DNA from: Pseudomonadota bacterium
GTDB taxonomy: Bacteria > Pseudomonadota > Gammaproteobacteria > CALCKW01
Assembly: GCA_039196715.1 (NCBI GenBank)
Contig: JBCCUP010000024.1
Coordinates: forward strand, 1 to 60,836
DNA: 60,836 bases
Direction: 5' to 3'
Part shown: positions 8,854-17,560 of the stretch, piece by piece
Position numbering within the stretch: position 1 is the stretch's first letter
How the letters are laid out: each line of letters starts with the position of its first letter
The notes under the pieces: model-generated
The model's database searches: none
What the model saw: only the letters and a program-made list of their open reading frames with translations
Told to the model about the DNA's origin: nothing
Made by a program: the position numbers and the translations under genes

Positions 8854-9480
8854 GTGTACCAGCTGTTCTACGCCCCGCACAGCGCAGCGATGGGCGTGCG
8901 TGTACTGCTCGAGGAGATCGGTGTGCCGTACACCCTGATCGAGTCGACCATTGACATGGGCCAGCCGCGGCCGGCCGAGCAACTCGCCTTGAACCCGAAC
9001 GGCTGGGTGCCGGTGTTGGTCTGGGACGGGGGCGCGATGTACGAGGGGGCGGCGATCTCGGTATTCTTGTGTGACCGACACGCCGAGTCGGCCCTGGCGC
9101 CGGCCGCCGAAGACCCGGGCCGAGCGCGCTTTCTGCAAACCCTGGTGTATTTTGCAAGTTCGGTACAGAACGCCTTTCAGCTGACCTACTACCCGGAGCG
9201 CTTTGTCGACACCGGCGCGGACGAAGCGAGCGCCGTGCGACGCGGCTGCCGCCGGCTGCGTGAAACCTGGACGGTCGTCGACGACCAGATCGGTGACGGG
9301 CCTTGGGTGCTGGGCGAGCGTTTCAGTGCAGCGGACATCTACCTGTACATGCTGACCACGTGGTTCTCTGAGGCGAAGGGACATCCGTCGCTTGGCGACT
9401 TCCCGAACGTGCGGCGTGTGGCAACGGCGGTCGGTGACCGTCCCGCGGTGCGTGCCGTGTACGACGACACGGCGGCCTGA
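8854..9480 (+). CDS. Glutathione S-transferase family protein
   Basis: A 208-residue protein with an N-terminal thioredoxin-fold domain (YQLFYAPHSAAMGVRVLLEEIGVPYTL, and NPNGWVPVLV before the cis-proline position, then the MYEGAAI helix) and an all-helical C-terminal domain ending in RFSAADIYLYMLTTW, the folding-motif Asp of GSTs. The family conjugates or reduces electrophiles with glutathione in the cytoplasm. The start is GTG at 8854 with CGGAG at 8841-8845. It is monocistronic by context, and its substrate cannot be inferred. Confidence 0.85.
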   Translation: MYQLFYAPHSAAMGVRVLLEEIGVPYTLIESTIDMGQPRPAEQLALNPNGWVPVLVWDGGAMYEGAAISVFLCDRHAESALAPAAEDPGRARFLQTLVYFASSVQNAFQLTYYPERFVDTGADEASAVRRGCRRLRETWTVVDDQIGDGPWVLGERFSAADIYLYMLTTWFSEAKGHPSLGDFPNVRRVATAVGDRPAVRAVYDDTAA

Positions 9481-9519
9481 CACGGGGTGCAGACGCGTGG
9501 GCTGTGCCACACAGCGCGG

Positions 9520-9963
9520 TCACAGCGCCTTGTCGTACAGGTGCAGCCAGCGACCGGCAAAGCGCTCCCGGCCAACGCGTCGGTAGCCGTGTTTCTCGTA
9601 GAGGTGGATGCCGAGTCGATTGTTGTCGAAAACGTCCAGCCAGATGCGCTCAACCCCGCCCTCGTGGCGGCAATGCGCCTCCATCAATGCCAAGGATGGC
9701 TGGCCCACGCCGCGCGCGGCACGGTCCACGAGGATCCGACGTAACTCGATGCTGCTCGAACCCGCCGGACGCGCGAGGATGAGGTAGCCGCAGAGGCGGT
9801 GCGGAGCGCGGTCGATGGCGAGGTAGTCGACGCCTGGCTCAGCGAACTGGCGCCTGTGCCCAGCGAGGCCCGTCTGCAACACAAACGGGCGCGCGTGTGC
9901 CTGCCGGTCCATCGCGTCACACGTGGCCAGTTCGTCCTCGTGCAGGGGTCTGAGTGTGATCAC
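9520..9963 (-). CDS. GNAT family N-acetyltransferase
   Basis: A 147-residue protein with the GNAT fold: ITLRPLHEDE at the start, LRRILVDRAARGVGQPSLALMEAHC (a weakened acetyl-CoA loop around residues 75-100) and NNRLGIHLYEKHGYRRVGRE near the end. The family transfers acetyl from acetyl-CoA to an amine; the substrate is unknown. I placed the start at GTG 9963 because the domain begins there. The frame is open further upstream and would then overlap the preceding synthetase gene, so the start is uncertain. It lies about 40 bp after that gene on the same strand. Confidence 0.75.
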   Translation of the reverse strand: MITLRPLHEDELATCDAMDRQAHARPFVLQTGLAGHRRQFAEPGVDYLAIDRAPHRLCGYLILARPAGSSSIELRRILVDRAARGVGQPSLALMEAHCRHEGGVERIWLDVFDNNRLGIHLYEKHGYRRVGRERFAGRWLHLYDKAL

Positions 9964-10003
9964 GGCGGGCAACCGGGGCGTAACGACGCGCGGGACGGGT
10001 GCG

Positions 10004-11533
10004 TCACAGTGTAGCGAGCTTGCCCTTCTCGGGTTTGCCGGTGACAGTGCGCGGGAAATCGTCAAGAAAGGCGACCTGCGCGGGCACCATGAACCGCGCC
10101 ATCCGCGCGGCGCAGTGGGCGGTGATCTGAGCGGCGTCGAGCGCGGTGCCGGGTTTGCGGATCACGAACAGCTTCACCACCTCCTCGCCGAGATCACTCG
10201 GCACGCCGATCGCTGCACAGTCCTCGACCTCGGGGTGGGACAGTGCGCCTTCCTCGACTTCGTAGGCGGACACCATCTCACCTTTGACGCGAATGCGCTC
10301 GCTCATGCGGTGCAGGAAGTAGACGTGGCCTGCCTCGTCTTGCTTGCAGACATCCCCGGTGTGGAACCAGAGGTTGCGTCGGCTCTCGAGTGTACGTTCG
10401 GGCATGCCGAAGTAGCCGTCCGACATCACCCCGGGTTCGCGCGGGCGCACGACCAATTCCCCAGCGGTGCCGGCGGGCACCGGGTCATCTCTGTCGTCGT
10501 GGATTGCCACTTCGAAGTGGGGCAGCACCACGCCGCCCGGATGATCCCACTGCGGCACCACCACCCAGCCGGCGTCGGTCGAGCCGTAGCCGCCGCCCGG
10601 AATCAGGTGCAGCCCGAAGCGCGCATCGAAGTCGGCCTTGGGGACCGGTGCGGGTGTGCTCCAGCAGCGCGTGACGCGGTGCGCGCGCTCCTCCGGGCAA
10701 GGTGGGTGTGCCCAGAGCAGTTGCTGAATCGAGCCGAGCATCATGAACCAGGTCACCCCAAAGCGCTGCACCTCCGGCCAGAAGTTCGACACGCTGAACC
10801 GCTGGCGCATCACCACGCGACCGCCGGTCATGAGCGTGGGCAGGATGTCGTAGTAGGCCGGCCCGATGTGGCACAGCGGGTAGGGCGTATAGACGCAATC
10901 CTCAGGTGTGATCCGAAACGGGTCGATCATGTTCTCGGCCGTGCGCACGGCATAGCGGTGCGACAACAAACAGCCTTTTGATACGCCGGTGGTACCGGAG
11001 GTGAACAGGATGGTTGCGGTGTCGGTGTCCATCGCGGGCGACACGATGTGCTCGTCGCAGTCCGACAACAGGCTACCGAAGGGTACGACACGCCAACGGG
11101 AAAACCGCTCCTGAGCTGCCTCGGCGCCGTCGAGCATCACCAGGGTGCGGATGTGTGGCAGGCGGTCGCTGACCGCCTCGAGGGCAGCGAGGTGCGCAGC
11201 CGACGTGAACAGGATGGTTGCCTCGGTCTGGTCGATCATGCGCTGCAGCGCATCGCCGCGCATCGCGGGGTTGATCGACACCTCGACGGTGTTGAGCTTC
11301 TTCAACGCGTAGGTGGTCGCAAGGTACTCGGCGCTGTTCTCGAGGATCAGCGCGACATGGGCGATGTCGTGGCCGAGGTGCTCGCGCAGGCCGTGGGCGA
11401 TGCGGTTGGTCAGCGATTCGAAGGCCCGGTAGCTGAGGGTCGCACCGGTTTCTGCAATGGTCAGAATCGGCCTGTCGCCGTGCGCGTGGGCGCAGCGGTG
11501 CAGCAGCTCGCCAAGTGTGATTCTGAGTGGCAT
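10004..11533 (-). CDS. Acyl-CoA synthetase, AMP-forming (CaiC-like)
   Basis: A 509-residue member of the ANL adenylating superfamily. Motifs in order: ATP-binding TILFTSGTTGVSKG, YGSTDAGW, the hinge FHTGDVCKQDEAGHVYFLHRMSERIRVKGEMVS and the C-terminal catalytic lysine in TVTGKPEKGKL. It would activate a carboxylic acid with ATP and ligate it to CoA; overall pattern and size resemble crotonobetaine/carnitine-CoA ligases, but the acyl substrate is not determined. The start is ATG 11533, directly before the family's N-terminal helix; the open frame upstream of it is low-complexity. The partner acetyltransferase follows. Confidence 0.85.
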   Translation of the reverse strand: MPLRITLGELLHRCAHAHGDRPILTIAETGATLSYRAFESLTNRIAHGLREHLGHDIAHVALILENSAEYLATTYALKKLNTVEVSINPAMRGDALQRMIDQTEATILFTSAAHLAALEAVSDRLPHIRTLVMLDGAEAAQERFSRWRVVPFGSLLSDCDEHIVSPAMDTDTATILFTSGTTGVSKGCLLSHRYAVRTAENMIDPFRITPEDCVYTPYPLCHIGPAYYDILPTLMTGGRVVMRQRFSVSNFWPEVQRFGVTWFMMLGSIQQLLWAHPPCPEERAHRVTRCWSTPAPVPKADFDARFGLHLIPGGGYGSTDAGWVVVPQWDHPGGVVLPHFEVAIHDDRDDPVPAGTAGELVVRPREPGVMSDGYFGMPERTLESRRNLWFHTGDVCKQDEAGHVYFLHRMSERIRVKGEMVSAYEVEEGALSHPEVEDCAAIGVPSDLGEEVVKLFVIRKPGTALDAAQITAHCAARMARFMVPAQVAFLDDFPRTVTGKPEKGKLATL

Positions 11534-11931
11534 GGTGGGCACAGAGAGGCAATGCAAGCCGCGAGACAATAGCAGGGCCGCCCCCGAACGCAACAGTTCG
11601 AATGCGATCCCGAGGTGTTTATCGAAGACAAACGCCGGGTTTTCTTGTACGCGCTTTGGCGTGCCCGCCAGGTGTCTCGCTGGCAGGCCAACGGCCCTAC
11701 ACGCTCCGGGCCGGTTCCAGGCGTCGTTGTCTCGGTTGGTGCCGGCTGTTGGCATGACCCGGTGGACTGCAGCAATGCTGGAGCAGCCAGCGTGAACGCG
11801 GGTGCAGCGCTGAGTCGGGTTTGGCGGGTCGGTTCGGCCTGACGGGCCGCGGCACCGCTCTGCAAAGCGAGCACTTCAGGAATCTCACTGGCACACGCTA
11901 CACCTTACTGGGCAGCCACACTTCTCAGACT
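11534..11931. other. Divergent intergenic region, acyl-CoA synthetase / GGDEF-EAL
   Basis: About 400 bp between divergent genes. Promoters for both must lie here. I find no clear dyad or RNA gene. An open frame upstream of the GGDEF/EAL start (from 11821) encodes nothing family-like. Confidence 0.3.
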
Positions 11932-14061
11932 ATGGATGCTGGGTCCGCGACAGGCATACGACACAGCTCGTTCTGGGTGATCGCGCTGGTGCCCGTCACG
12001 CTGGTGGCGTCGCTGATGGGCGCGGTGTGGTGGGTGCTCTCGCAGGCGCAAGACGACCTCATTACCTCGGAGGCGCTGCGGACCGCCGATGTGGTGTCAC
12101 AGCAAACCGTCAAAGCACGTGCTGTCTACTCCGACATCGCTGTCGACAAGCTCGCACTGGATGGCTTTGGTGCGTCAGAGTTTGCGGAGGCGCAGCTTGG
12201 ACATATCCCGTTGCCTGCCCAATACCTCAAGGCGCTGGCCAAGCGGAGCCAGTCGGACGGTGACGCGCTGTACGAGATGGCCCTGATCAGCCGCTGGAAT
12301 CTCGGTGAGGGTCAAGGTCTCAACGACGACTTTCAACGCTGGGCTTGGCAATCGCTGTCCTCACAGCGCGATCCTGAGCACGAAGGCGCCACGGATTGGC
12401 AACCGGTATGGCGCGTGGAACCGCTCGATGGCGTGCCGACCCTTCGCTTTGTCCGTGCAGACCCTGCGGTCAGCGCGTCTTGTGTGAATTGCCACAACGC
12501 ACTTGAAAACCAGGACCGCATTGTCGCCATGCGCACCGCGTCCGGCGAGACGCCGCGGATGCCGTGGGTCGAAGACGACCTGATGGGTGCGCTGGAGGTG
12601 CGGGTCCCGCTCGGTGGGGTAACGGCACTCGCACGTTCGCAAGCCTCGGCAGCTGCGCTGATACTCGGTGCGATACTGCTGTTCGGCACGGCGATGTTCA
12701 TGCTCATCATCCGCCGTGACCGTGCACAATCGCGGCGACAGACGCGCGAGCTGATTCGCCAGGCGCACAGCGACCCGTTGACCGGTCTCCCTAACCGGCT
12801 GCGCCTCGAGACCGAGCTCAACACCTTGCTCGGCAAGTCCCATGGCCAGCACGCGCTGCTGAGCCTGGACCTCAACGAATTCAAGCAGATCAACGACACC
12901 ATCGGGCACCACGCCGGTGACCGCGTACTCAAAGTGCTCAGCAAGCGCTTGTTGCGGGTCATCGGGCAGAAGGGCGTGGTGGCGCGCATGGGAGGGGACG
13001 AGTTCGTGGTGCTGTTGCCCGACCAGACACGCGCCGACGCCGAACGCGTCGCCCACGCCATCAACACGGTGTTTGAAGACGCGGTGGTGGTGGACGGTGT
13101 GCGCATTGCCTGTGGCACGAGCATCGGCATCGCACTCGCTCCCGAGCACGCCAACGACCCGGTGGAACTCAGCCGCTGCGTCGACATTGCGATGTACGAG
13201 GCGAAGGTCAACCGCTTGCCGTTTGCGGTGTATTCGCGTCAGCGCGACGAGCACGACCCCAAGGCCCTGTCGATGGCCGATGATTTCCGCCGCGCGTTGC
13301 GGGAGAACGAGCTCGAGTTGTTCTTTCAGCCGCAGTACGACATCAAGTGCTGCCAGATGGTGGGGGCCGAAGCGCTGGTCCGCTGGCACCACCCGCAGCA
13401 CGGGCAGGTCGACCCCGAGCGGATTGTCGAGCTCGCCGAGCAGAACGGCCTGGTGTCGGCGTTCACCGACTGGATGCTGAACACCGCCTTGCATTTTGCC
13501 AAGGTGTGGCGCATGAACGGTTTCGAGCTGTCGGTCTCGGTGAACGTGACGTCGGCCGACCTGCACGACCTGACACTGGTCGAGCGGGTGATGCGCGCAT
13601 TGGAGCGGTACCGCCTGCCGCCCGAGACACTGACGCTCGAGGTCACCGAGAGCTCGATGATGAAAGACCCGATCTTCGCCAATGACCTGCTCTGCTCGCT
13701 CGCGCGGCGGGGTGTGAAGGTGGCGGTCGACGACTATGGCACCGGCTACTGCTCGATGTCCTACATCACCCAGCTGCCGGTCAGCGAGCTTAAGCTCGAC
13801 CGGTCCTTCTGCATCAACCTGTTCGAAGAGCGCAAGGGTGGGGTGTTGGTGTCGGCGACCATTGGCCTCGCCCATGCGCTCGGTCTGACCATCGTCGCCG
13901 AAGGGGTCGAAGACGTGCAGACGCTGGAATACCTCTCCAAGCACGGCTGCGATATCGTCCAGGGTTTCTTCTTCTCAAAGCCGGTGCCGGCGGAACTCCT
14001 GTCCGAGCGCTTGCCGCGGATCTACCAGTACGGCGACGAGCCCTTCGCCAAGGTGGCGTGA
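11932..14061 (+). CDS. Diguanylate cyclase/phosphodiesterase with c-type heme sensor domain
   Basis: A 709-residue protein. A membrane helix at about 12-35 is followed by a periplasmic DUF3365/Tll0287-like region with a covalent heme motif CVNCH at residues 184-188. A second helix is near 240-260, then GGDEF (MGGDEFVVLLP, motif at 354-358) and EAL (GAEALVRWHHP near 478, with NVT, LEVTE, DDYGTGY, KLDRSF, AEGVE and QGFFFSKP all present). No RxxD inhibitory site precedes GGDEF. Both catalytic signatures are intact, so it could make or degrade cyclic di-GMP in response to redox or ligand binding at the heme. ATG 11932 is the first start giving a sensible N terminus. Confidence 0.88.
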   Translation: MDAGSATGIRHSSFWVIALVPVTLVASLMGAVWWVLSQAQDDLITSEALRTADVVSQQTVKARAVYSDIAVDKLALDGFGASEFAEAQLGHIPLPAQYLKALAKRSQSDGDALYEMALISRWNLGEGQGLNDDFQRWAWQSLSSQRDPEHEGATDWQPVWRVEPLDGVPTLRFVRADPAVSASCVNCHNALENQDRIVAMRTASGETPRMPWVEDDLMGALEVRVPLGGVTALARSQASAAALILGAILLFGTAMFMLIIRRDRAQSRRQTRELIRQAHSDPLTGLPNRLRLETELNTLLGKSHGQHALLSLDLNEFKQINDTIGHHAGDRVLKVLSKRLLRVIGQKGVVARMGGDEFVVLLPDQTRADAERVAHAINTVFEDAVVVDGVRIACGTSIGIALAPEHANDPVELSRCVDIAMYEAKVNRLPFAVYSRQRDEHDPKALSMADDFRRALRENELELFFQPQYDIKCCQMVGAEALVRWHHPQHGQVDPERIVELAEQNGLVSAFTDWMLNTALHFAKVWRMNGFELSVSVNVTSADLHDLTLVERVMRALERYRLPPETLTLEVTESSMMKDPIFANDLLCSLARRGVKVAVDDYGTGYCSMSYITQLPVSELKLDRSFCINLFEERKGGVLVSATIGLAHALGLTIVAEGVEDVQTLEYLSKHGCDIVQGFFFSKPVPAELLSERLPRIYQYGDEPFAKVA

Positions 14062-14145
14062 GCCCGACACGTGCCCAGCAGCGTTGCCAGGCCGTCTCGA
14101 GGCATGCTTGTATTTCCGATTCCAGCCGAGCCGGTGCAGGCAGGT

Positions 14146-14442
14146 TCAGGATGGCCCGGCTTGCTCAATGGCGCGGGACGCGACCGCCATGTCCTCCCGG
14201 CTGCGCCGGCTCGCCCCTTCGAGCGTGAGGGACTCCCGCTGGAGCCGTTGCTCGGCACCGACCAGCACCGGCTGTCGTTCGCTGAACAGCGTGTCGAGCT
14301 CTGCCGCGCGTTGCCGCGCACGCGCGAGCGTGTCGCTCAGCGATGCCAGCGCCGCTTCTGCGGCGCCGAGTGCCGCGTCGACTGAATTGCAAGCCGCGCG
14401 GTGTCCCCGTGGGACGGTGCGGTCTCCTCGCCGAGCGTACAC
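14146..14442 (-). CDS. Possible small coiled-coil protein
   Basis: A 98-codon frame whose product is rich in Ala, Glu, Arg and Leu from residue 20 onward, with heptad-like spacing (AALASLSDTLARARQRAAEL, then a second helical stretch to residue 95). The start would be GTG at 14442, 34 nt after the stop of the upstream dehydrogenase gene. I recognise no family. High-GC DNA produces helical-looking noise frames, so this may not be real; a codon-usage test or expression data would decide it. Confidence 0.3.
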   Translation of the reverse strand: MYARRGDRTVPRGHRAACNSVDAALGAAEAALASLSDTLARARQRAAELDTLFSERQPVLVGAEQRLQRESLTLEGASRRSREDMAVASRAIEQAGPS

Positions 14443-14475
14443 AGGTTGCCCGGGGCAACCGACAGCCTGAATGGG

Positions 14476-15687
14476 TCAGTCGTTCGGTGCGGGGCGCGCC
14501 GTGGCCAGCCAGGTGCCGCCGTTTCGGTGCGACCGGAGTGCCGCATCGACAAAGCCCACACCGACGCAGCCGTCGGTGACGCTCGGGTAGGCAAGGACCT
14601 CGGGCGGGACCGCGGTGCGGTCGAGGCGGGCGGCGACGGCCAGCGCAAACTCGGTGTAGAGGTTCGCCCAGGCCTCGATCAGGCCCTCGGGGAAACCGCG
14701 TCCGGTGCGCACGTGCGCTTCGACGGCCGGTGCAACCCCGTGCCCGTGGCCACGTGTGATGACCTGGTCAGGCTCGCCAAAGCGGGTGTGCCTCAGGCGC
14801 TCGCTGTGTTCGAGGTCCCACTCGAGACCGCCCTCGCTGCCGAACACGCGCAGCCTCAAGCCGCCGCGGTTGCCCGGTGCAAGGCGGGTGGCGATCAGCG
14901 TGCCGGGCACCGTGTCGGCAAAGCACGTGTTCATGAAGACCGTGTCCTCGAGCGGTTTCGGGTGGCCGCAGACGTGAAAATCGGCGCGCAGGTGGGTGAG
15001 GGTTAAGCCGCTGACAAACTCGGCGAGGTGGGCCGCGTGGGTGCCGATGTCGCCGCAGCAGCTCGTCTCGCCGGCCTGTGCCGGGTCGAGCCGCCACTGC
15101 ACGTGCGGGGCGTCGTGGGATGCGGCCGAAACCATCCAGTCCTGCAGGAACTCGACGTGGATCTGGTTGATGCGGCCGAGCGCGCCGGCGCGGACCAACT
15201 CGCGTGCCTGGCGCACCATGGCGAAGCACGACATCACGTAGCCCACCGCGAACACGCGGCCGGTCGCCGCTGTCAGGGCCACCAGGTCTGCCGCCTCATC
15301 GACCGTGTTGGTCAGCGGTTTGTCGCAGAGCACGTCGACGCCGGCGTTCAGGAACGCCGTCGCCGCCGCGGCGTGCAGGTGGTTGGGCGTGGTGATCATG
15401 ACAGCGTCCACGCCATCGCTGCGTGCCGCCTCGGCCTGCGCCATGGCGCTGAAGTCGGTGTAGCAGCGGTCCGCCGGCAGGTGCCAGTCGCGGCCGCGCG
15501 CGACTGCACGATCCGGGTCGGAGGACAAGGCGCCAGCGACGATGTCCCAGCGGTCGGTCAGGCGCGCGGCCATGGCCTGGGTCTGCGCGATACGGCCGCC
15601 GCCGACCACACCGAGGCGAAGGCGACGGGCTTGCGCGGGGAACCGGGTGCCGTCGAGCGGGCCGAGCAGAATCGGGGTGTCGGTCAT
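14476..15687 (-). CDS. Gfo/Idh/MocA family oxidoreductase
   Basis: A 403-residue NAD(P)-dependent dehydrogenase-like protein. The Rossmann motif GVVGGGRIAQ lies near residues 27-36, the family lysine in CDKPLTNT (a D replaces the usual E), and SCCGDIGTHAAHLAEF provides the C-terminal domain's substrate-site His and Asp. It would oxidise a sugar or cyclitol hydroxyl. The start is ATG 15687, 8 bp after the stop of the cupin-like gene, so they form an operon. The neighbours do not reveal a substrate, and no transporter is nearby. Confidence 0.85.
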   Translation of the reverse strand: MTDTPILLGPLDGTRFPAQARRLRLGVVGGGRIAQTQAMAARLTDRWDIVAGALSSDPDRAVARGRDWHLPADRCYTDFSAMAQAEAARSDGVDAVMITTPNHLHAAAATAFLNAGVDVLCDKPLTNTVDEAADLVALTAATGRVFAVGYVMSCFAMVRQARELVRAGALGRINQIHVEFLQDWMVSAASHDAPHVQWRLDPAQAGETSCCGDIGTHAAHLAEFVSGLTLTHLRADFHVCGHPKPLEDTVFMNTCFADTVPGTLIATRLAPGNRGGLRLRVFGSEGGLEWDLEHSERLRHTRFGEPDQVITRGHGHGVAPAVEAHVRTGRGFPEGLIEAWANLYTEFALAVAARLDRTAVPPEVLAYPSVTDGCVGVGFVDAALRSHRNGGTWLATARPAPND

Positions 15688-15695
15688 GGCGGTGC

Positions 15696-16352
15696 TCAGG
15701 CCGGGAAGGTCGCGCCGGGCGGCAGCAGTTCGACGGCCATGAAAATGCTCGGTGTCACGGTCTCGTACTGGTGCCACGGGTAGTTGCCCTCGGCGTCGTA
15801 CATCGGGCGGTGCGTCTGCCCGGGTGCCAGCATCTCCTCGAGGTAGAGCGTGTCGGTGTCGCGCGCCCGGCACTGCTGCATCTTGCCGACGCCGACGATC
15901 TGGGTGTGCACCTCGCGGAAACCCGGCACGGCACAAAAGGGGTGGTCGCGGTGCAGTCCGACGTTCAGTGGCACCGAGGCCGAGTGGTACATGCTCAGGC
16001 CGAGGTTGCCGGTGCGCGCCTTGGGCGACAAGTAGTGTTCGACGCCGCGCAGGCGCTCTTCGCCGCGCACGTCAAAGGCCAACGGCCACTGTGTCCGCAC
16101 CGCAGCGAACAGCGCGGCGTCGTCGCCGTGCGCATCAAAGCGGTCGATCACCACGGCACGCTCGACCTGCTCGAGCGCGGCGTCGACAACGATCGCCGAC
16201 TGCAGCGTGGCCAGGGATTGCGCCTCGATGTGCAGCGCCGTGTCGGCGAGGTTGACGACGATGGCGCGGCCGGCCACGTCGAAGCGCTCGACCGCGTCGA
16301 GCAGCGTGACGCCGAAAAAGGGTTCGGCGAAATCGAGTGTGGAGCGGGGCAT
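15696..16352 (-). CDS. Cupin-like protein of unknown function
   Basis: A 218-residue protein. Its second half has a cupin-like metal-site pattern: GLHRDHPFCAVPGFREVHTQIVGVGKMQ (several His and a Glu, about residues 125-155), then YLEEMLAPGQTHRPM and YPWHQYETVTPSIFMAVELLPPG. Such folds house isomerases, epimerases and dioxygenases acting on sugars. I do not recognise a named family. It is the first gene of a pair with the Gfo/Idh/MocA dehydrogenase, suggesting a shared sugar pathway. ATG 16352 is chosen because the sequence becomes structured there. Confidence 0.6.
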   Translation of the reverse strand: MPRSTLDFAEPFFGVTLLDAVERFDVAGRAIVVNLADTALHIEAQSLATLQSAIVVDAALEQVERAVVIDRFDAHGDDAALFAAVRTQWPLAFDVRGEERLRGVEHYLSPKARTGNLGLSMYHSASVPLNVGLHRDHPFCAVPGFREVHTQIVGVGKMQQCRARDTDTLYLEEMLAPGQTHRPMYDAEGNYPWHQYETVTPSIFMAVELLPPGATFPA

Positions 16353-16417
16353 GGTGTGGGCGAGCAAACGGCTTTGCGTCGGCCCAGTGTACACCCGGGT
16401 GACCGGGCACGGTCGTG

Positions 16418-17503
16418 TCAGTCGAACGCGTCTGGCAGGCGCCAGGGTTGCACGGCGTCGGCCAGGCACTGGCTCTTGCCGCGCAGCTCGGCTTCGCTGA
16501 ACACGTGCTCGCCGAGCTCCGTGCGCGCGTTGGCGATCCGGCGCGCAGCCATGCCCCGCGCGCGCGCGCTGTCGTTGAAATCCACTTGCCGGATGACCGC
16601 TTCGAGCGGGCTGTCGAGTCGAATCACTTCGTAGTAGCCACCGAACAAGCCGAACGCGGTGGTGGCGCAGGCGGACACGGCGCTCTCGTTGCAGTGGTCT
16701 CGGCAGAGCCGCGCGAGCGGGGCTGCGACCGGGGTCGAGAGCACCCAGTCGGCGATGGCGTGGGCGTCCGGTGTTTCGAGCCAGCCGTGCGGCAACTGGT
16801 CACCTCCCTGGTAGCCGTGGTCGGCAAAGGTGTTGGCAATCTGCGGCAGGATCTCCTGGTTGCGCTGCGCTGCGAAGGCAATCACCGCGTTGCCCGAGAT
16901 GCGCTGGAAGGCCGTCGCGCCGGTGTTGAGGCCGGCCGGGGCGTGGCGAAAGCCGAACACGTAGGGTTGCAGCTCGTGGTCGGGGGGCAGCGCCTCGAGC
17001 AGGGCGTGGCGATCCGCGTCGTCGCCGTCCACGGCAATCTTGCGGATCAGGTGCTCGGCAGCCTCGGGTTCGCCGGCCTCGATCAAGGCGGTGACGCCCG
17101 CGGGGTTGAGGCCGAGTGCGGTTGCCGCCTGCAGCTGAACCGCCAGTGGGTTGCCGCGGTCGGCTTCGAAGGTGATCCAGCTCGGCGCGAACTGGCTGCC
17201 GCGCCGCGGCGCGCGGAACAGCGCAAGCCAGTCCTCGCGGCTCAGTTTGCGCAGACCGGGCTGGGGCGCGCGGTCGGTGATTTCGATGCGGCCGAGCAGC
17301 AGGCGCGCGGCACGGTTGCCGCTGTGGGCCAACTGGCGAAGCGTGGTCAGGCTGCCGTCGTCGTCGGCCAGCCAGCCGGACACGGCTGCGATCAGGGTGG
17401 GGTCGTCCCGTCCCTGCAGGCTCTCACTCGCGGCGGCGGCACTGAGGGCCACGCACACCACGCCGGCCACCGTCTGCCAAACACGCTGACTTCCCCTTGG
17501 CAC
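16418..17503 (-). CDS. Exported hypothetical protein
   Basis: A 361-residue protein with an N-terminal signal peptide (VWQTVAGVVCVALSAAAASES, cleavage probably after residue 25). The mature part is mostly alpha-helical and Ala-rich, with short repeat-like helices (GNRAARLLLGRIE, GNPLAVQLQAATALGLNP, GEPEAAEHLIRKIA) reminiscent of Sel1/HEAT-type solenoids. A CRDHC motif near residue 268 could form a disulfide or bind metal. The start is GTG 17503, with GGGAGG about 7 nt upstream. No function can be assigned. Confidence 0.65.
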   Translation of the reverse strand: MPRGSQRVWQTVAGVVCVALSAAAASESLQGRDDPTLIAAVSGWLADDDGSLTTLRQLAHSGNRAARLLLGRIEITDRAPQPGLRKLSREDWLALFRAPRRGSQFAPSWITFEADRGNPLAVQLQAATALGLNPAGVTALIEAGEPEAAEHLIRKIAVDGDDADRHALLEALPPDHELQPYVFGFRHAPAGLNTGATAFQRISGNAVIAFAAQRNQEILPQIANTFADHGYQGGDQLPHGWLETPDAHAIADWVLSTPVAAPLARLCRDHCNESAVSACATTAFGLFGGYYEVIRLDSPLEAVIRQVDFNDSARARGMAARRIANARTELGEHVFSEAELRGKSQCLADAVQPWRLPDAFD

Positions 17504-17560
17504 GCGCCGCCTCCCCGCCGCTCCGAGGTAGTACCCAGTGTACTGTATGGTAGGCGAAGA

